A program made the position numbers and the translations under genes. Positions 12,237 through 23,760 of a stretch of DNA of 64,000 nt are shown one piece after another. Every line of letters begins with the position of its first letter. Position 1 is the first letter of the stretch. The notes below the pieces were generated by a model. The model saw nothing but the letters and a program-made list of their open reading frames with translations, was not told where the DNA came from and ran no database searches. Source of the DNA: Leptidea sinapis (Eukaryota > Arthropoda > Insecta > Lepidoptera > Pieridae); assembly GCF_905404315.1 (NCBI RefSeq), contig NC_066312.1, positions 18,029,001 through 18,093,000 on the forward strand, written 5' to 3'.

Positions 12237-13504
12237 GGTTGAACTTATAACTATAACTATAACTTATAACTGTTCCAGTGTATTATTACGATGATGAACT
12301 GATATCATAACATTATTGTCTTCACTTGAAGAGACAATGAACATATCGCTAACTAAGGTTTTTACATAAACTATTTGTCGAACTCATATCTACGTGTTTA
12401 TTAGCTGTATATAAACTACACATTCTCTGAAAATGCCTTGGTTATGTTGTGATACTGGACCAACAGTGCGTCATTAAAGAGCTATATGAAAATCTAGTTC
12501 TTTCTCTCTCTCTCTTCATTTGTTTTTTTTTTATTTGGATAATATATATTGGACAAACAATCATACTGGTTACAATTACATTGTAGGTACAAACATACAA
12601 ACTACACGTCAGCCTTGGTCTTTTTTAGAGACGCTGTCAAAACGTCTCCTAACGAATTTCTTCTTCCAATTTCTTAAATTGAATTTAAATGTGTAATATA
12701 AATTAGTAGTAAACATCAATTCGTGAATTCAACGAAAATTATCAAATTAAAATAGTTTATGAGTTTAAAAAAATACTTTGTTAAATTTTTGTTTTATGTT
12801 GCACATTAATATATACAATACGGTAAGGGACCGTAAATAAATGTTTAAATTTAGAATAACAAATATTTTACATTCAATTTAGTGCGACCATATTTCATCT
12901 CAAGGGTCACATATTTATAACTTTAACGTGTATACCTAAATCAAAAAACAGTATATCATTAGCGTACCATTTATGAGACCAATCCCTAAATTGAGATTGT
13001 TTTTGATTTTTTTTGGTGATGAAACCTTCGTTTCGTCTATACATCTATACCTAAGTACATATAAAATTGAAAAGCTTTTGTACAATATTAAGAAAAACAA
13101 CTTTTAACGTTTTAACTTGTTAAACTTTAAGGATTGTTAAAGAATGTTCAACCGTACTTAAAATGCTAATAAAATATTTCTTTTTCTATTTGTTCTGGCT
13201 TAGCTTCGATTCGGTTGGAATTATACATAGGCTTAATATAATTATAAAGCAACCACTTTTTATGAAGAGAATTAGTCGCGCGATAAATAATTAGAATAGG
13301 CTATCGACTTACGAGATTGTTAACAAAATCATATTCAATAGATAAATTATAAATATTTTACACTATTTCACACACAGTTACCTAACCTCAAAGTTGAATA
13401 ATTACTATAAAAAAGGTGCTAAACATTGATTTAATATAATAATCATATTATAAATACACAAAAATCTATAATAAACAATCAAAATCATCATAAGATTTAT
13501 TTCA

Positions 13505-13566
13505 GCTACCGGAGTTCGAACCCGGTACCTCTAGCTTAATAAATCAGGGTCAGTGGCCACTTGGCC
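13505..13566 (-). repeat. tRNA-derived SINE fragment (copy 1)
   Basis: Read on the minus strand it gives AGTGGCCACTGACCCTGATT, then AAGCTAGAGGTACCGGGTTC and GAACTCCGGT. The same GACCCTGAT...AAGCTAGAG...CCGGTTCGAA layout appears at 28311-28372 (plus) and 32895-32960 (minus). The B-box GGTTCGAAC is intact. Confidence 0.75.
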
Positions 13567-13816
13567 ATTATCATCATCAGCCGCAAGACGTCCACTACTG
13601 GACAAAGGCCTCACCCAAAGATCTCTACAACGATCGGTCCTGTTCTGCCCTTATCCAACGTATTCCGACGATCTGGACCAGATCGTCGGTCCATTTTATG
13701 AGGGGCCTACCAAAACTGTGTCTTCCGATATGTGGTCGCCATTCAAGGCCTTTCTGTCCGTTGAACTATGTCCCTGCCCACTGCCACTTCAGTTTCGCAG
13801 TTATTTGGGCTATGTA
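13567..13816 (-). mobile_element. 5'-truncated RTE-type retrotransposon 3' end (RTE copy 1)
   Basis: On the minus strand this reads into the C-terminus of an RTE-type endonuclease/reverse transcriptase: the stretch corresponding to KLKWQWAGH and GRPPTRWTDDL in the better copy at 60985-61409. On the plus strand the hallmark is AGACGTCCACTACTGGACAA. The 3' tail of repeated ATC (GAT on the coding strand) lies at 13567-13580, directly against the tRNA-derived SINE fragment. Frames are broken. Confidence 0.8.
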
Positions 13817-16800
13817 TGATTTTGCTTGACTTTGACACTGGGCCATATAGGACATCAATTCAATAGTTAGGTTATCACGTAGGTAATAAAATACGCGAAC
13901 AAAGTCGATGGTGCCAGCCCGAATAACTAAAAATCTAAACAAAAGCGTTGCTTTATTGGTGTAAATATATATAACGTGTACTTAGTAAATAATCAGAACT
14001 CATGAATCTTGTTGCTCAATAGGTCAGTGCTAGGCATATTGAATTATTCTACATCTTGTGATTCCTCTTGTGTTACAAGAGAATATGGGCTGCGGTGATC
14101 ACTTGCCCGGCTCATTCGTCCTCCGCTTCAATTTTTTCTGATAGAAAACTCAATTTCCTACATGTATATCTCTTTGCTGTTTTACCTAATATAAGCTATA
14201 TGTCAGTTAAAATACGATCGTAATTAATCAGCCGTTTCAGAAATTTTAAATTACGAAAGTCGACATTGTTGTGAAGTTTATAGAATAGCGTGTATTATTA
14301 TATTATAATTTAATTTATTTGTTTGTGATTATAATTAAAAATAAACATGAAAAGCTCCTTAAATACATCTAAGAAAATTGAATTCAAATCAGTTGAACCA
14401 TTTCTGAGATTAGCACTGTGAAGTGCACAAACAGAAACAAAATTATTAACAATTTTTTGGCCTTAAAACGGCATGCTTGCAAATTACTGATTTCATCTCT
14501 TATGTAACATTGTTTTGTTTTACTGCGTATCCTTCTAATAGGCAAGCAATCTTTCGAAGGACAGCTTTCGCATACAAAAAGGGTAATATTGACCATGCAC
14601 GAAAAGCAAATGCCTGCTATCCTTTTCTAGCTACAAGATATTGTAACAAGACACAGAACATACAAAACGCTTAGGCAGATTATTTAAGTTAATACTTAAC
14701 ATACGTGGGAAAATAGTCTACAAGAATGTGTGGGTGTGCATTTTAGAAATTTGTTGACGTTTAGTGACAACGGTCCATATTTTTTTAAATAATCCTTATA
14801 TTATAATTACATCTATTGTCCGAATTCTTAATATTAAACACTTGTCCCTTGAAGTTGTAAAAATCATACGACAAACCACACGACAGAAGAAAAAATTTCA
14901 CCAAAATGGGTTTATTATTAGTTTATGAATGAACAAAAATAATTTCCCGCATTTATAACGTTCTCATTTATGTCATTTGGTCTTAAGTGTACACCGGTTT
15001 TTTTTCTTTAATTACCAGTTAAAATATACTTAGAGCTATATCCATAATTATGTGTTTAAAAGTAGAGAGTGGTGATCACGAAGTAGCTATCTACTTCTAC
15101 TTCTTGCTTGCACTATGGTACTATGTACCATAGCAAAACCCATTCATACTCCATGCCTTACGAGGCCTTAGTATTGAGGGATAGTTAGATAGAGATGGAT
15201 AGATAAAGTTAGACTAGTTAATGTGACGGTTAAAAGTTAGAAATATACACAAAGTTAAAAGTTATACAAAATAAACGAGACAACCAGGTACACCAGTGCT
15301 ATTACCATAAACTTAGTATACCAGCGTAATAGACGAACCCTGTGTGAAAGTGAGAAAAATTATCCTACAACAAGAACCTAGGTGTGAGAAAGATATGGAA
15401 TTGATGGACCGTAACACCGTTTTGAAACAATTTAGTGTCCAATAGTCTCCTGTCATATTGGACTGCGTTTTACGAATTTTAGTGTTTTTATTGAAATTGT
15501 TCTGTGTTTTAACGGATATTAATTAGAAAATATAATAGTATGGTGTTCTATGTTAGATAGTGTTGTTATATAAAGCAATAATACAAATAAAGAAACATTT
15601 CACAGGTAAACACTGATGCTTCCATACCACTTTCGTGGTGTTCATTTTCGTAGAACAGGTTCACTAAAATATTTTGTATTACATTTTATATACGCAGTAA
15701 ATACTCTATTTTCTAACTATTGTATTAATTAAAAAAAATGTATTTTATACGTGAACATTACACCGTTTATCACACATAAATTTTTTAAATTTAGTCTCGC
15801 TGTAATGAGTAGAGTTTGTCTATTATGATAGAATACTAAGTTTATGCTTATTACACATACACTAGCGGTGATATGTAAATGGGCTGGATATATTGGACGG
15901 TATACTGACAGAAACTGGTCCGCATAGGAACAGGAGTCAACATCAGGATAAAATAATGTAGGCAAACCGGCAAAACGGTTTATAAATAGTTAGACTCGAT
16001 CAGAATTTCGTAACAAACAAACATATTTTAATAATTTATACAAAATAATAATTTCGCTCAGCAGATAATGACTCTTACTCACTCGAGGGGTAGATAAATA
16101 TTATATCATTCTTGATTTGTGATAAAAAACTTTTTTCATTGATTTTAAATTATTGGCGATGCGGAGTGAATAAATGCCTCGTAATTCAAAAATTCGCAAT
16201 AGGCTTTGTTATACAAATCGATAGAAAACTGTGAATTTCACGATCAAATATGAACCCAATTATCTAACTGATTTTGCTATCTATGGAGTAAAATACAAAA
16301 CCTCTTATTTCTTAGTTATCTTGTCGTAAATAATGGTAATCGTAATATATATAAATCTATTTTAATCTTTTGCCATGCTCTGAAACATTTAACGTGTGTT
16401 CGTTTGATAAAATTACCTGTGTTTTTTTTTTCAATAAATTTAAATTTAACTAAGTACACTTTTTAAAATAATATAAATAATACCAAACTTAAGTTTATTG
16501 GCAAGTACTTGCGCTTAAAAACATTGAATTATGTGTACCTACTTATCTGTATTTACTTTGAACTAATCTATAGAAGATAATATAAAATAAAAGATTACCT
16601 AAACTATCCTAAATTGCAAGCACATTGGTGGGCTCGTGGCAAACAATCTTAAATCGCGCCAACTGTCTGATTCACAACATGTAATTTGTAGATGAGGCCC
16701 TTACTGTTACAGTAATCTGGAGTGAAAATAGTGGATCGTTCTGCGAGTAATAAAATAGTAATAAATCAAAACTCAATTATCCGGGGATTCCGTAATTACA

Positions 16801-17326
16801 TAGATATATGGGCAAAAACGTTATAACGTCGTTATGCATATTGCAACATAAAGTATTATTATAATTAACGTTGGCAATAATTTAGAGCATGTTCGTGATA
16901 TTCTTCGCTCGATAACCATCTGAGTAGCATCCGTTTTGTTTGAGTAAATATTGCAAAATAACGACTCATTTAAAGTTAACTTAATAATTTATTCGTAACT
17001 ATCGTTAGATGCACGTCGTAGATATAGTGGTTACCTAATTATTCTTTGAACTATCGATTCCATGTCAATCATTTCATTAATTAGACTCTACTCACATGGC
17101 TCCTTCAGGCTACTGGTGACATAAAAAACTTAAATTAATTAAACTAACGAAAAATATATCCTACTTGATACAATTTATTGAATAGAAATACTTATAAGTA
17201 GATTGACAGATTTGTGCCAATCGATTGTGGAAAATTAAGTCCATATATATGTTAACGCGCAAACCCTCAACTAGTTCAGCCTAGGTTCAACTGGTTTATC
17301 ATAAGGTCGATAGGAGAAATTAGTTT
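13817..17326. other. Gene-free block
   Basis: Apart from the small repeat at 14055-14130, nothing coding is supported. Two short perfect or near-perfect palindromes sit together: GAAGTAG...CTACTTC at 15080-15097 and CTATGGTAC...GTACCATAG at 15113-15133. Confidence 0.5.
14055..14130 (-). repeat. Fragment of the 'cacctggtg / cgttgccggcc' family
   Basis: GAATATGGGCTGCGGTGATC and ACTTGCCCGGCTCATTCGTC correspond in reverse complement to part of 19020-19090. Confidence 0.6.
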
Positions 17327-17410
17327 AACCTAGTCTTTTTGGTATATCCTATCGCCTAAAAGCTAACCTAACCTAACCTAGTCTTTTTGGTATATCCTAT
17401 CGCCTAAAAG
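17327..17410 (+). repeat. 36-bp direct repeat separated by CTAAC units
   Basis: The 36-bp unit at 17327-17362 (AACCTAGTCTTTTTGGTATA...) is repeated exactly at 17375-17410, offset 48 bp. The 12-bp spacer CTAACCTAACCT makes about four CCTAA-type units with the repeat edge. Confidence 0.9.
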
Positions 17411-18069
17411 ATGAACAGATTTGGCCTAATAAAATCTAGTTTGTCCTATACGTTCTGTACAAAACCAATGCTCGTTTTATTAATGAAGTAATAAACGCTA
17501 TATATTCGCAGTTAAATTTTGAAGAGTTCCTCCAATTACTGATCAGATTCTGATAATATGATGTAACCAATTCAGAAGTGTTACAATAACTATTTTGCAT
17601 TAAAAAGTTTATCTCAAAATAAAAATCAACTTTCATCCATAATTTCAACGATTGTCTTACGAATTTTCGATCAGGTCACGTGTACTGACCCGAGTTAAAC
17701 ATTTTATACCTATCCCAAGAAAATTTTGAAGTAATAACTTCTTTTGGGAGGGTTACCGCTTTGTAACGTAACGCCTTACGGCGCTAGTCTGTCTCGCTTC
17801 CCTTTCTCTCACGCAAATGGCAGCGGTAGGTAGGATACTCCTCTCTCACTCTAACCAATTGTTACTTTTATAGGATTTAATAATGATTCAAGAATTTTAA
17901 CTTTAAGTATATCATAAAAAGAGTTAAATATAATATTTTGTAATCAATAAAATATTTTATTAATAAATAACGTTTCCTTACATTGTCATATTAATATACA
18001 TAAAATTTTGATAATTACCTAGGCTTTACTTAAGTTAAACAATTTCGTGAGTCATTATTAAATTATTAA
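17411..18069. other. No gene
   Basis: An unusually G+C-rich patch at 17745-17870 (CGTAACGCCTTACGGCGCTA, then GTCTGTCTCGCTTCC) looks like part of an old dispersed repeat; no other copy is in the window. Confidence 0.45.
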
Positions 18070-18271
18070 TTAATACGACAACTCACGTATTTGTCGGTGT
18101 AGGTACCGACTAGTTTCGGACCTTTCGGAGGTACTTAATCAGGGGTAAGTGTGGTGAGTTCGCGATAACGTCCCACCTCTTAATGACTACACTCACCCCT
18201 GACAAAGGACCTCCGAAAGGTCCGAAACTAGTCGGTACCTACACCGACAAAAACGTGAGTAGTCATATTAA
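18070..18271. repeat. Large foldback: two ~82-bp inverted arms
   Basis: The left arm 18070-18152 and right arm 18190-18271 are near-perfect reverse complements. Shared cores include GTCGGTGTAGGTACCGACTA and GTTTCGGACCTTTCGGAGGT. The 37-bp loop is unpaired. The arms diverge by only a few substitutions. No protein is encoded. It resembles foldback or palindromic MITE elements. Confidence 0.92.
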
Positions 18272-18860
18272 TAAATAAATTAAACAATTTCAATACTAAA
18301 TAGTTCAATTAAGATTATTTTAAATTATCACTAATCACTAATCATCACTACTATTACTATTATCACTAATCACTATCACTTATCTGTCTGGAGTCCCGAG
18401 ATACACACGTTTTTTTAATTTGTTTACTTGCAGGTAGAGAGTAGGTACCTCTCTCACATCTTTTAATATTCTTATTCTGAAACAATGGCACAATTCCCAA
18501 GTGACACATGTTTTGTTTAATGGGAAATCCCCAAGAGAAAGATATTATTGATATAATAATAATGTCATCAGCTGCAACAGCGTGTCTAATTTTTATAAAT
18601 ATCTATATTACATAATGCAGTTGTAGTTCTTTAATATTATGACTTTAGTATCGTATACCGTTACGTAAAGAGATTATATTGTATGCAATGTATTGTCTAT
18701 GCTTGTTATGTGTTATGTAAAACAAAGGATGAAGCAAAACATTTTAGTCACGCGAGTTACATGTTTCAGCTGGTCGAAAGTTGAATGTCAATATCCCGAC
18801 CATTATTTTGACCCAGTTATGCCAAAATATACCAATTATCAAAAGATCTTAGATTAAGGT
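18272..18860. other. No gene
   Basis: A short stretch of repeated ATCACTA/ATCACTATC motifs lies at 18327-18380. Nothing else recognised. Confidence 0.5.
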
Positions 18861-19523
18861 TTGGTCTCCGCTGAGCTCCAACTAGATACCGCAGGCGTAG
18901 TCGAGTGGGCGTACTCGAGTCAGTCTCGAACAATGTGTGACGTCGACGTGCCACATGTTCTGTTAAACTTTGCTAATAAACGAAACTAAAATGCCAGGTT
19001 GCGTTTTTTTTATGGAATAGGAGGACAAACGAGCGTACGGGTCACCTGGTGTTAAGTGATCACCGCCGCCCACATTCTCTTGCAACACCAGAGATATCAC
19101 AAGAGCGTTGCCGGCCTTAAAGGAAGGTGTACGCGCTTTTTTTGAAGGTACCCATGTCGTATTGTCCCGGAAACACCGCACAAGGAAGCTCATTCCATAG
19201 CTTTGTAGTACGAGGGAGAAAGCTCCTTGAAAACCGCACTGTGGAGGACCGCCACACATCCAGATGGTGGGTGGTAAAACTTTGTAAAAATTTTTACTAC
19301 TAGAAATAAGAAAGACACTGGGATTATAATATATCCCCAGTAAGTATTTTGTGTTTTTAATTTAAATGTAAAATAACACGAAGCGTACGAGTATGTTACA
19401 AAATTTTAAAGATGCCATTCAGTGTCAAGATGCCCCACGCACACAAACATCTAATAGTTGCCGTAATAAAAAGCTATTGCTCTTAGGTAGTGCGGTATCT
19501 AGTTGGAGCACAGCGGAGGCCAA
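18861..19523. mobile_element. Element with 33-bp terminal inverted repeats, carrying a nested repeat
   Basis: The left end 18861-18893 (TTGGTCTCCGCTGAGCTCCA, then ACTAGATACCGCA) is matched in reverse complement by 19491-19523 with two mismatches in 33 bases. Between them lies the 19003-19268 repeat, so the outer element would be about 400 bp without it. No transposase is encoded. A target-site duplication was not obvious. Confidence 0.85.
19003..19268 (+). repeat. Best copy of the 'cacctggtg / cgttgccggcc' repeat family, nested
   Basis: Contains GGAGGACAAACGAGCGTACG, GGTCACCTGGTGTTAAGTGA, GAGCGTTGCCGGCCTTAAAG, AAGGAAGCTCATTCCATAGC and GGACCGCCACACATCCAGAT. Smaller copies lie at 14055-14130, 35310-35425, 53895-54030 and 62428-62512, and a divergent one at 12110-12236. 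The 98-codon minus-strand frame over it (18963-19259) is a reading of the repeat, not a gene. Confidence 0.85.
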
Positions 19524-20256
19524 TGCATAAGATCAAACATAATATTGTAAATGAAATAATTAAGATATGCATCAAAAAGTAAAGCTCGTGAGAAGAACAT
19601 ACAAGAAATTCAACGACCACTCATTTCCACCAGATAGAGTTTTTTGAGTATTATCTTATACCAGTGTAATTATCCAATATATGAATTGTGTAATAAAAAG
19701 TATTAAAGAATGAACTATGCAAATATAAATTAAATTGTCATACGAACCCAATATAATCGCATAAATCTCGAAACTTGTAATCCACAAATTACTTGAAATC
19801 TCACTATAATCTGTACTATTATAATAATTACGACTAGCTTTTGAATGATGGTTTTGAAGACTCAACATTAATCTCATAAGGGTTATGGCGTTTTTAATGC
19901 TCTTCTTGATTGGGTACTAGACAGTTTCAGGTAAAAGATGATGCTTGATTGGGGGCGCTAGTGGCGTTCGGATGTTGATAATTTTTTTTATATTCTGAGA
20001 AAACAACGAATTTTAAAGTTTTTTGCAAGAAAGGTGCAGGTGAAGTTGTTACATATTTATGAGGTATGTTTCGTCTTGACAGACACGCAAATATGGTAAT
20101 GATGAATATTAAATAAAAATTAATAATTAGTATTTAAGTTAATTAGCATAACGTTAATAACATAATGATAATATTATTCGTAACGTACGCTCTTTACTTG
20201 TGACATCCCTCGGCCACTAGTTACCTACCATGAGAAATTCATATCCAAAATACTTA
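19524..20256. other. No gene
   Basis: A+T-rich DNA without recognised repeat or coding signal. Confidence 0.5.
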
Positions 20257-20557
20257 TAATCCTACTAATATTATAAATGTGAAAGTTTGTATGTCTGGAT
20301 GTATGTTTGAACTTCTTTAACGCAAAATCTACTGATTAGATTTTGATGAAACTTTACAATAATATAGCTTACACACCAGAATAACAAATAGGCTATAATT
20401 TATAAAACTGTATTGTGAATTATACAAAATATTTATATTTTTCTTTTAAGAAGTGTGATTGTTACTAATAAATACAACTAGCGCCATCTCTTATCAACTA
20501 GCAAGCACAAGATCAATACAATTTATATGGCAAAACAACGTTTGCCGGGTCAGCAAG
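20257..20557 (-). mobile_element. Dispersed element with CTAGCTGACCC-type terminus (copy c)
   Basis: Starts TAATCCTACTAATATTATAA and GTGAAAGTTTGTATGTCTGG and ends TATGGCAAAACAACGTTTGC followed by CGGGTCAGCAAGTAA. Both ends look intact, so this is the most complete short member in the window (about 300 bp). The start phrase recurs in inverted form at 32820-32850. Confidence 0.7.
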
Positions 20558-22734
20558 TAATTAATAAATTTAAGAGTTAATTGAAATATTTCACTTAAAG
20601 CTTAGTTGTATTGATATTAAGTTCAGTTTTCTGCTACACGTCATCTTACAAGTCGTGACAGGCTGTATTTAATGTGTACCATCCAGTTATCATGTTATGT
20701 CCCATCAACCGTGTAATGTGTCACGCGTTTGTACTCGACATTCTTCAACAATTTCCCATCGGCCCCCGTTTGTCATTGTCATTCATAATGGCCCAATATC
20801 TTAGCATATTATTGTACCATGAAAAGAATAATAACTTATCTCATATAGCAGTCGTGTAAAACGTGTCACTCTACGGGACTTAAATGCATGCGTAATATAG
20901 CTTTCGATATGTTTTTTATGTGACGAGGTGGTACAATCTGTGTGATGTTAAATCTCACTATTTCAATTATATAACTTGCACACTATTGCTTGGTATCGTT
21001 GTATATGAGGCAAATTAAGCCCATCACTTGTTGGACGCTAAACCTACAACCCATCCTAAAAGGACAGATAGATAAACTCTTCAGTTTGTTAGTTGTTTAC
21101 ATATAAGTTTAGATTACATTGATTCACATATTGTGTTGTATCATACAAAATTTGATGTGCTGCTGACTCGTTTTTAATTTATTTATAACATTTTAGTATG
21201 AGCAATGGGAAATTGCTTAAACCTTGCTCGACGTCGAGAAGTGGCGTGCCACCCGCATTTCACGGTTTGGCCATTCGTGAACGGCTCGCTACCTCGACGG
21301 AATTTTTGAATTCAAGTCTTGTTGGTCGTACAAGAATAAACTTTAAATATGTTTGAACAAAATTCTTGTGTGGCTAAGAATATTTCTCATATGAATGACG
21401 TCCACTTCGAACTAAACACATGTACATCCACTGTACATCTAAACATAGATTAAAATCAAACTTAATATTGTTATATATATTATAAAAATTAGATTAATAT
21501 TCATTCATGTTTATTAAAAATTATACGAGTACAGACAAAAAAATAAACTTTGAGATCTTTTGTCTGTTTGTCGGTTGGTCTGTGCGTTTGTAGATCTCAG
21601 GAAAGGCTCAATGCGGTTTTATGTGATGTATTATGTGCTGTATAAAAAAATTACAACAAAACAAACGATTTCAAAAACACTATTCAAAAACAATAGATAT
21701 AAATGCACAAAAAATTATAAAAATAATGATTTTTTATACAATCTAATTCTAGTTATGATCATTGTTTTTTTTTGGAATCGGTGTCCTCCCGCCGCAGCCC
21801 CGCTATCGCCTCTCGCCTCCTCACGTCGCGCGTGCGACTCAAGCACATCTCACCTATAACTATGTATGTAGTTACAAACCTACCTTGAATGACACCGACT
21901 CCAAAAGTAGCAATTATCGTAACTAGAATTAGATTTATTAATGAGATTGTATAAAAATTATAAATATATCCATTGTTTTTGTAGTTGGTTGTTTTATATA
22001 TTTATATTCGATACATAATATAATTATATTCGACTACGACAATTACTTGACCATAACGACGTTACGGTAGGTGACTCAAATATCCGGATAGCATAAAAAA
22101 TATTCGGCCGAGTAGCGTTGATTTGTTCCTAAGAATTGAAGAGTTCTGTTACTTTCTCATGGATCCCATGATCAGAACCTAACCAAACTCTAACCAAAAT
22201 ACCTTTGAAGTATAAGAATCATCGAAATCGGTTGGGGCGATATTGAGTTATTCGTAAATTTGTCGTGCACATACTTATAGCAATGTTAAGATTTTATGGT
22301 TCTATCATGGATGCTATTGTCAGATTTGGACCAATTGCAATAGGACACGGGAAGCACCTGCTTTCTAATCAAAAAATGTATTATAAAAATCGTTTCACCT
22401 CGCCGAAATTTCTGAGGAAACAAACATAAAAACAAACCGACGAACAACCTCCTTTTTTGAAGGGAAAAAGATTTCAATTTTATATTATTTTTTTATTTGT
22501 ATATGCTTTTGTTTATATGAAGCGAAGGGCACCGGTCACCAGCTATTTAATACATATAGTTATAATTCTATGTAAATTACTCTGGTACATTTTGCTGTAA
22601 CTGATTGCACTCCCAGACAAGAACGAACTTTACATGGTGTGGGAGCCCAGTCTCATTCAATACCCAAAAATATTATAAATAAATCAAATAAAAAAATAAA
22701 TTCAAAAGATAAACCGTTTGTAAATTAAACAATC
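20558..22734. other. Gene-free block
   Basis: Open frames at 20674-20859 and 21560-21859 have no recognisable product. A G+C-rich patch lies at 21780-21850 (TCCTCCCGCCGCAGCCCCGC). A repeat-like tail CATCGAAATCGGTTGGGGCG lies near 22224, and GAAGCGAAGGGCACCGGTCA at 22519 resembles the end at 60245. Confidence 0.5.
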
Positions 22735-22885
22735 TTTTGTGGGTACAATTTTGGTCGCTTAGGTGTTACTGCTTGTGGTGGCGACGTGGGACTGGTCGTT
22801 CCCGCCCTAAAATATGGTCGAGGGTGGCGATGGCTGGCCCATGCGTCATGCTCTTTAACGGTCGCTACTTGTGGTATTCTGTTAC
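22735..22885 (+). repeat. Degenerate repeat, copy 1 of 2
   Basis: TGCTTGTGGTGGCGACGTGG, and GGTGGCGATGGCTGGCCCAT followed by GCGTCA, are collinear with TGCTTGCGGTGGCGTCAAGT and GGGCTATGGCTGGTCCATGC at 60480-60570. Unnamed. Confidence 0.6.
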
Positions 22886-23099
22886 CAGAAAGTCGGCTTC
22901 ATGTTTTTAAGATTAAAGCTTCTATATTTTTATAATTGCTAATGAAATACTCGCAAAATACCTTTATTTATTTGCGTTGTCTGTGGGATTATGTATCTAC
23001 TGTACTCAATTGTTTTTACGTATTAATTTACGTTTACTTTTTTGACTTACTACTTACTTGAGTTGTTGACTTTTGAGTATTTTTGTTCCGTCACTTACA

Positions 23100-23299
23100 T
23101 ATATTGTAACTGAAATGATTTGCAAAAAGATGAAACTGTAAATATTGATTTAAAAAAGTGAGTTTCTTGCAACTTCTTCTCATTTAAGCTCAAACCCAAC
23201 CGAATTGGCGATTAGGGTTGGTATTATATTTACATAAATAGAAACTTTGTACATTCATAAGTGTCATTTCCTTGACGTACATGAATGAAGGGAATTTGA
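23100..23299 (+). mobile_element. LINE 3' tail, 'cttctcatt' type (copy 1)
   Basis: TTCTTGCAACTTCTTCTCAT, AAGCTCAAACCC, then GTGTCATTTCCTTGACGTAC and a tail of repeated TTTGAT. The same order occurs at 34560-34760, and part at 28855-28990. No protein remains. Confidence 0.7.
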
Positions 23300-23352
23300 T
23301 TTGATTTGACATCATTAAGTGCTTGTCTTGCACTTAATAATGTCAAATCAAA
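23300..23352. repeat. Hairpin with 23-bp arms abutting a LINE tail
   Basis: 23300-23322 (TTTGATTTGACATCATTAAG, TGC) is the reverse complement of 23330-23352 with one mismatch and a 7-nt loop. The left arm is formed partly by the TTTGAT tail of the LINE remnant. Confidence 0.85.
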
Positions 23353-23504
23353 GTTAAAGGAAAGAGGTTTTCAATATGTGTACTTCGTAAAATTGCTTTG
23401 AACCGACATCCAGGACCAGCTCAACATAATAATGCATTGTCATCTAATTTGAATCAACACCTTAAATTCCAACTCAATCGGTTGAACGTTCAATATCAGT
23501 TGCA

Positions 23505-23760
23505 AGCAGGGGCGTAGCTACCACCGTATCTGCCTTATCAATTATACGGGGCCCCCGGGCAACGGTAAGACGACGTGCGTAAGCAAAAATAAAAACTTTT
23601 GCTGCTTGCCGAAAAAAAGGCAAGAAGAATGAATATTTAATTTGAATTGTTAATTATGATGAATAAATATTTCTTTTCATTTCTTTACCCTTCATTAGGG
23701 CCCCCAAGCAAATTTTTATACGGGGCCCCAGCCAAGGCACGCTACGTCACTCGTTGCAAG
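23505..23760. repeat. Unnamed element with inverted 'ggcgtagct' ends
   Basis: Starts CAGGGGCGTAGCTACCACCG and TATACGGGGCCCCCGGGC; ends TATACGGGGCCCCAGCCAAG and GCACGCTACGTCACTCGTTG. The ends are loosely inverted (GGCGTAGCT against GACGTAGCG) and the GGGGCCCC blocks are shared. I recognise the type as a common non-coding insect repeat. Confidence 0.55.

Larger units (their letters stand above)
9782..13504. other. Gene-free block with tRNA-like and other repeat remnants
   Basis: No coding region is supported. Besides the remnants listed separately (10640, 11944, 12110), a repeat start CACTGCCCGTGACTTTGC lies near 11060 and CGGTCCAGCCCTTTAAAGA near 11219; together they look like the two ends of one decayed element. 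Confidence 0.5.

Noticed and set aside
17369..17383. True interstitial telomere
   Set aside because: Only about four CCTAA units, explainable by slippage within the adjacent duplicated sequence.
18963..19259. 98-codon minus-strand frame
   Set aside because: Reading of a dispersed repeat that is broken in every other copy.
21560..21859. 99-codon frame ending in a G+C-rich patch
   Set aside because: Low-complexity first half; no motif or neighbouring exon.
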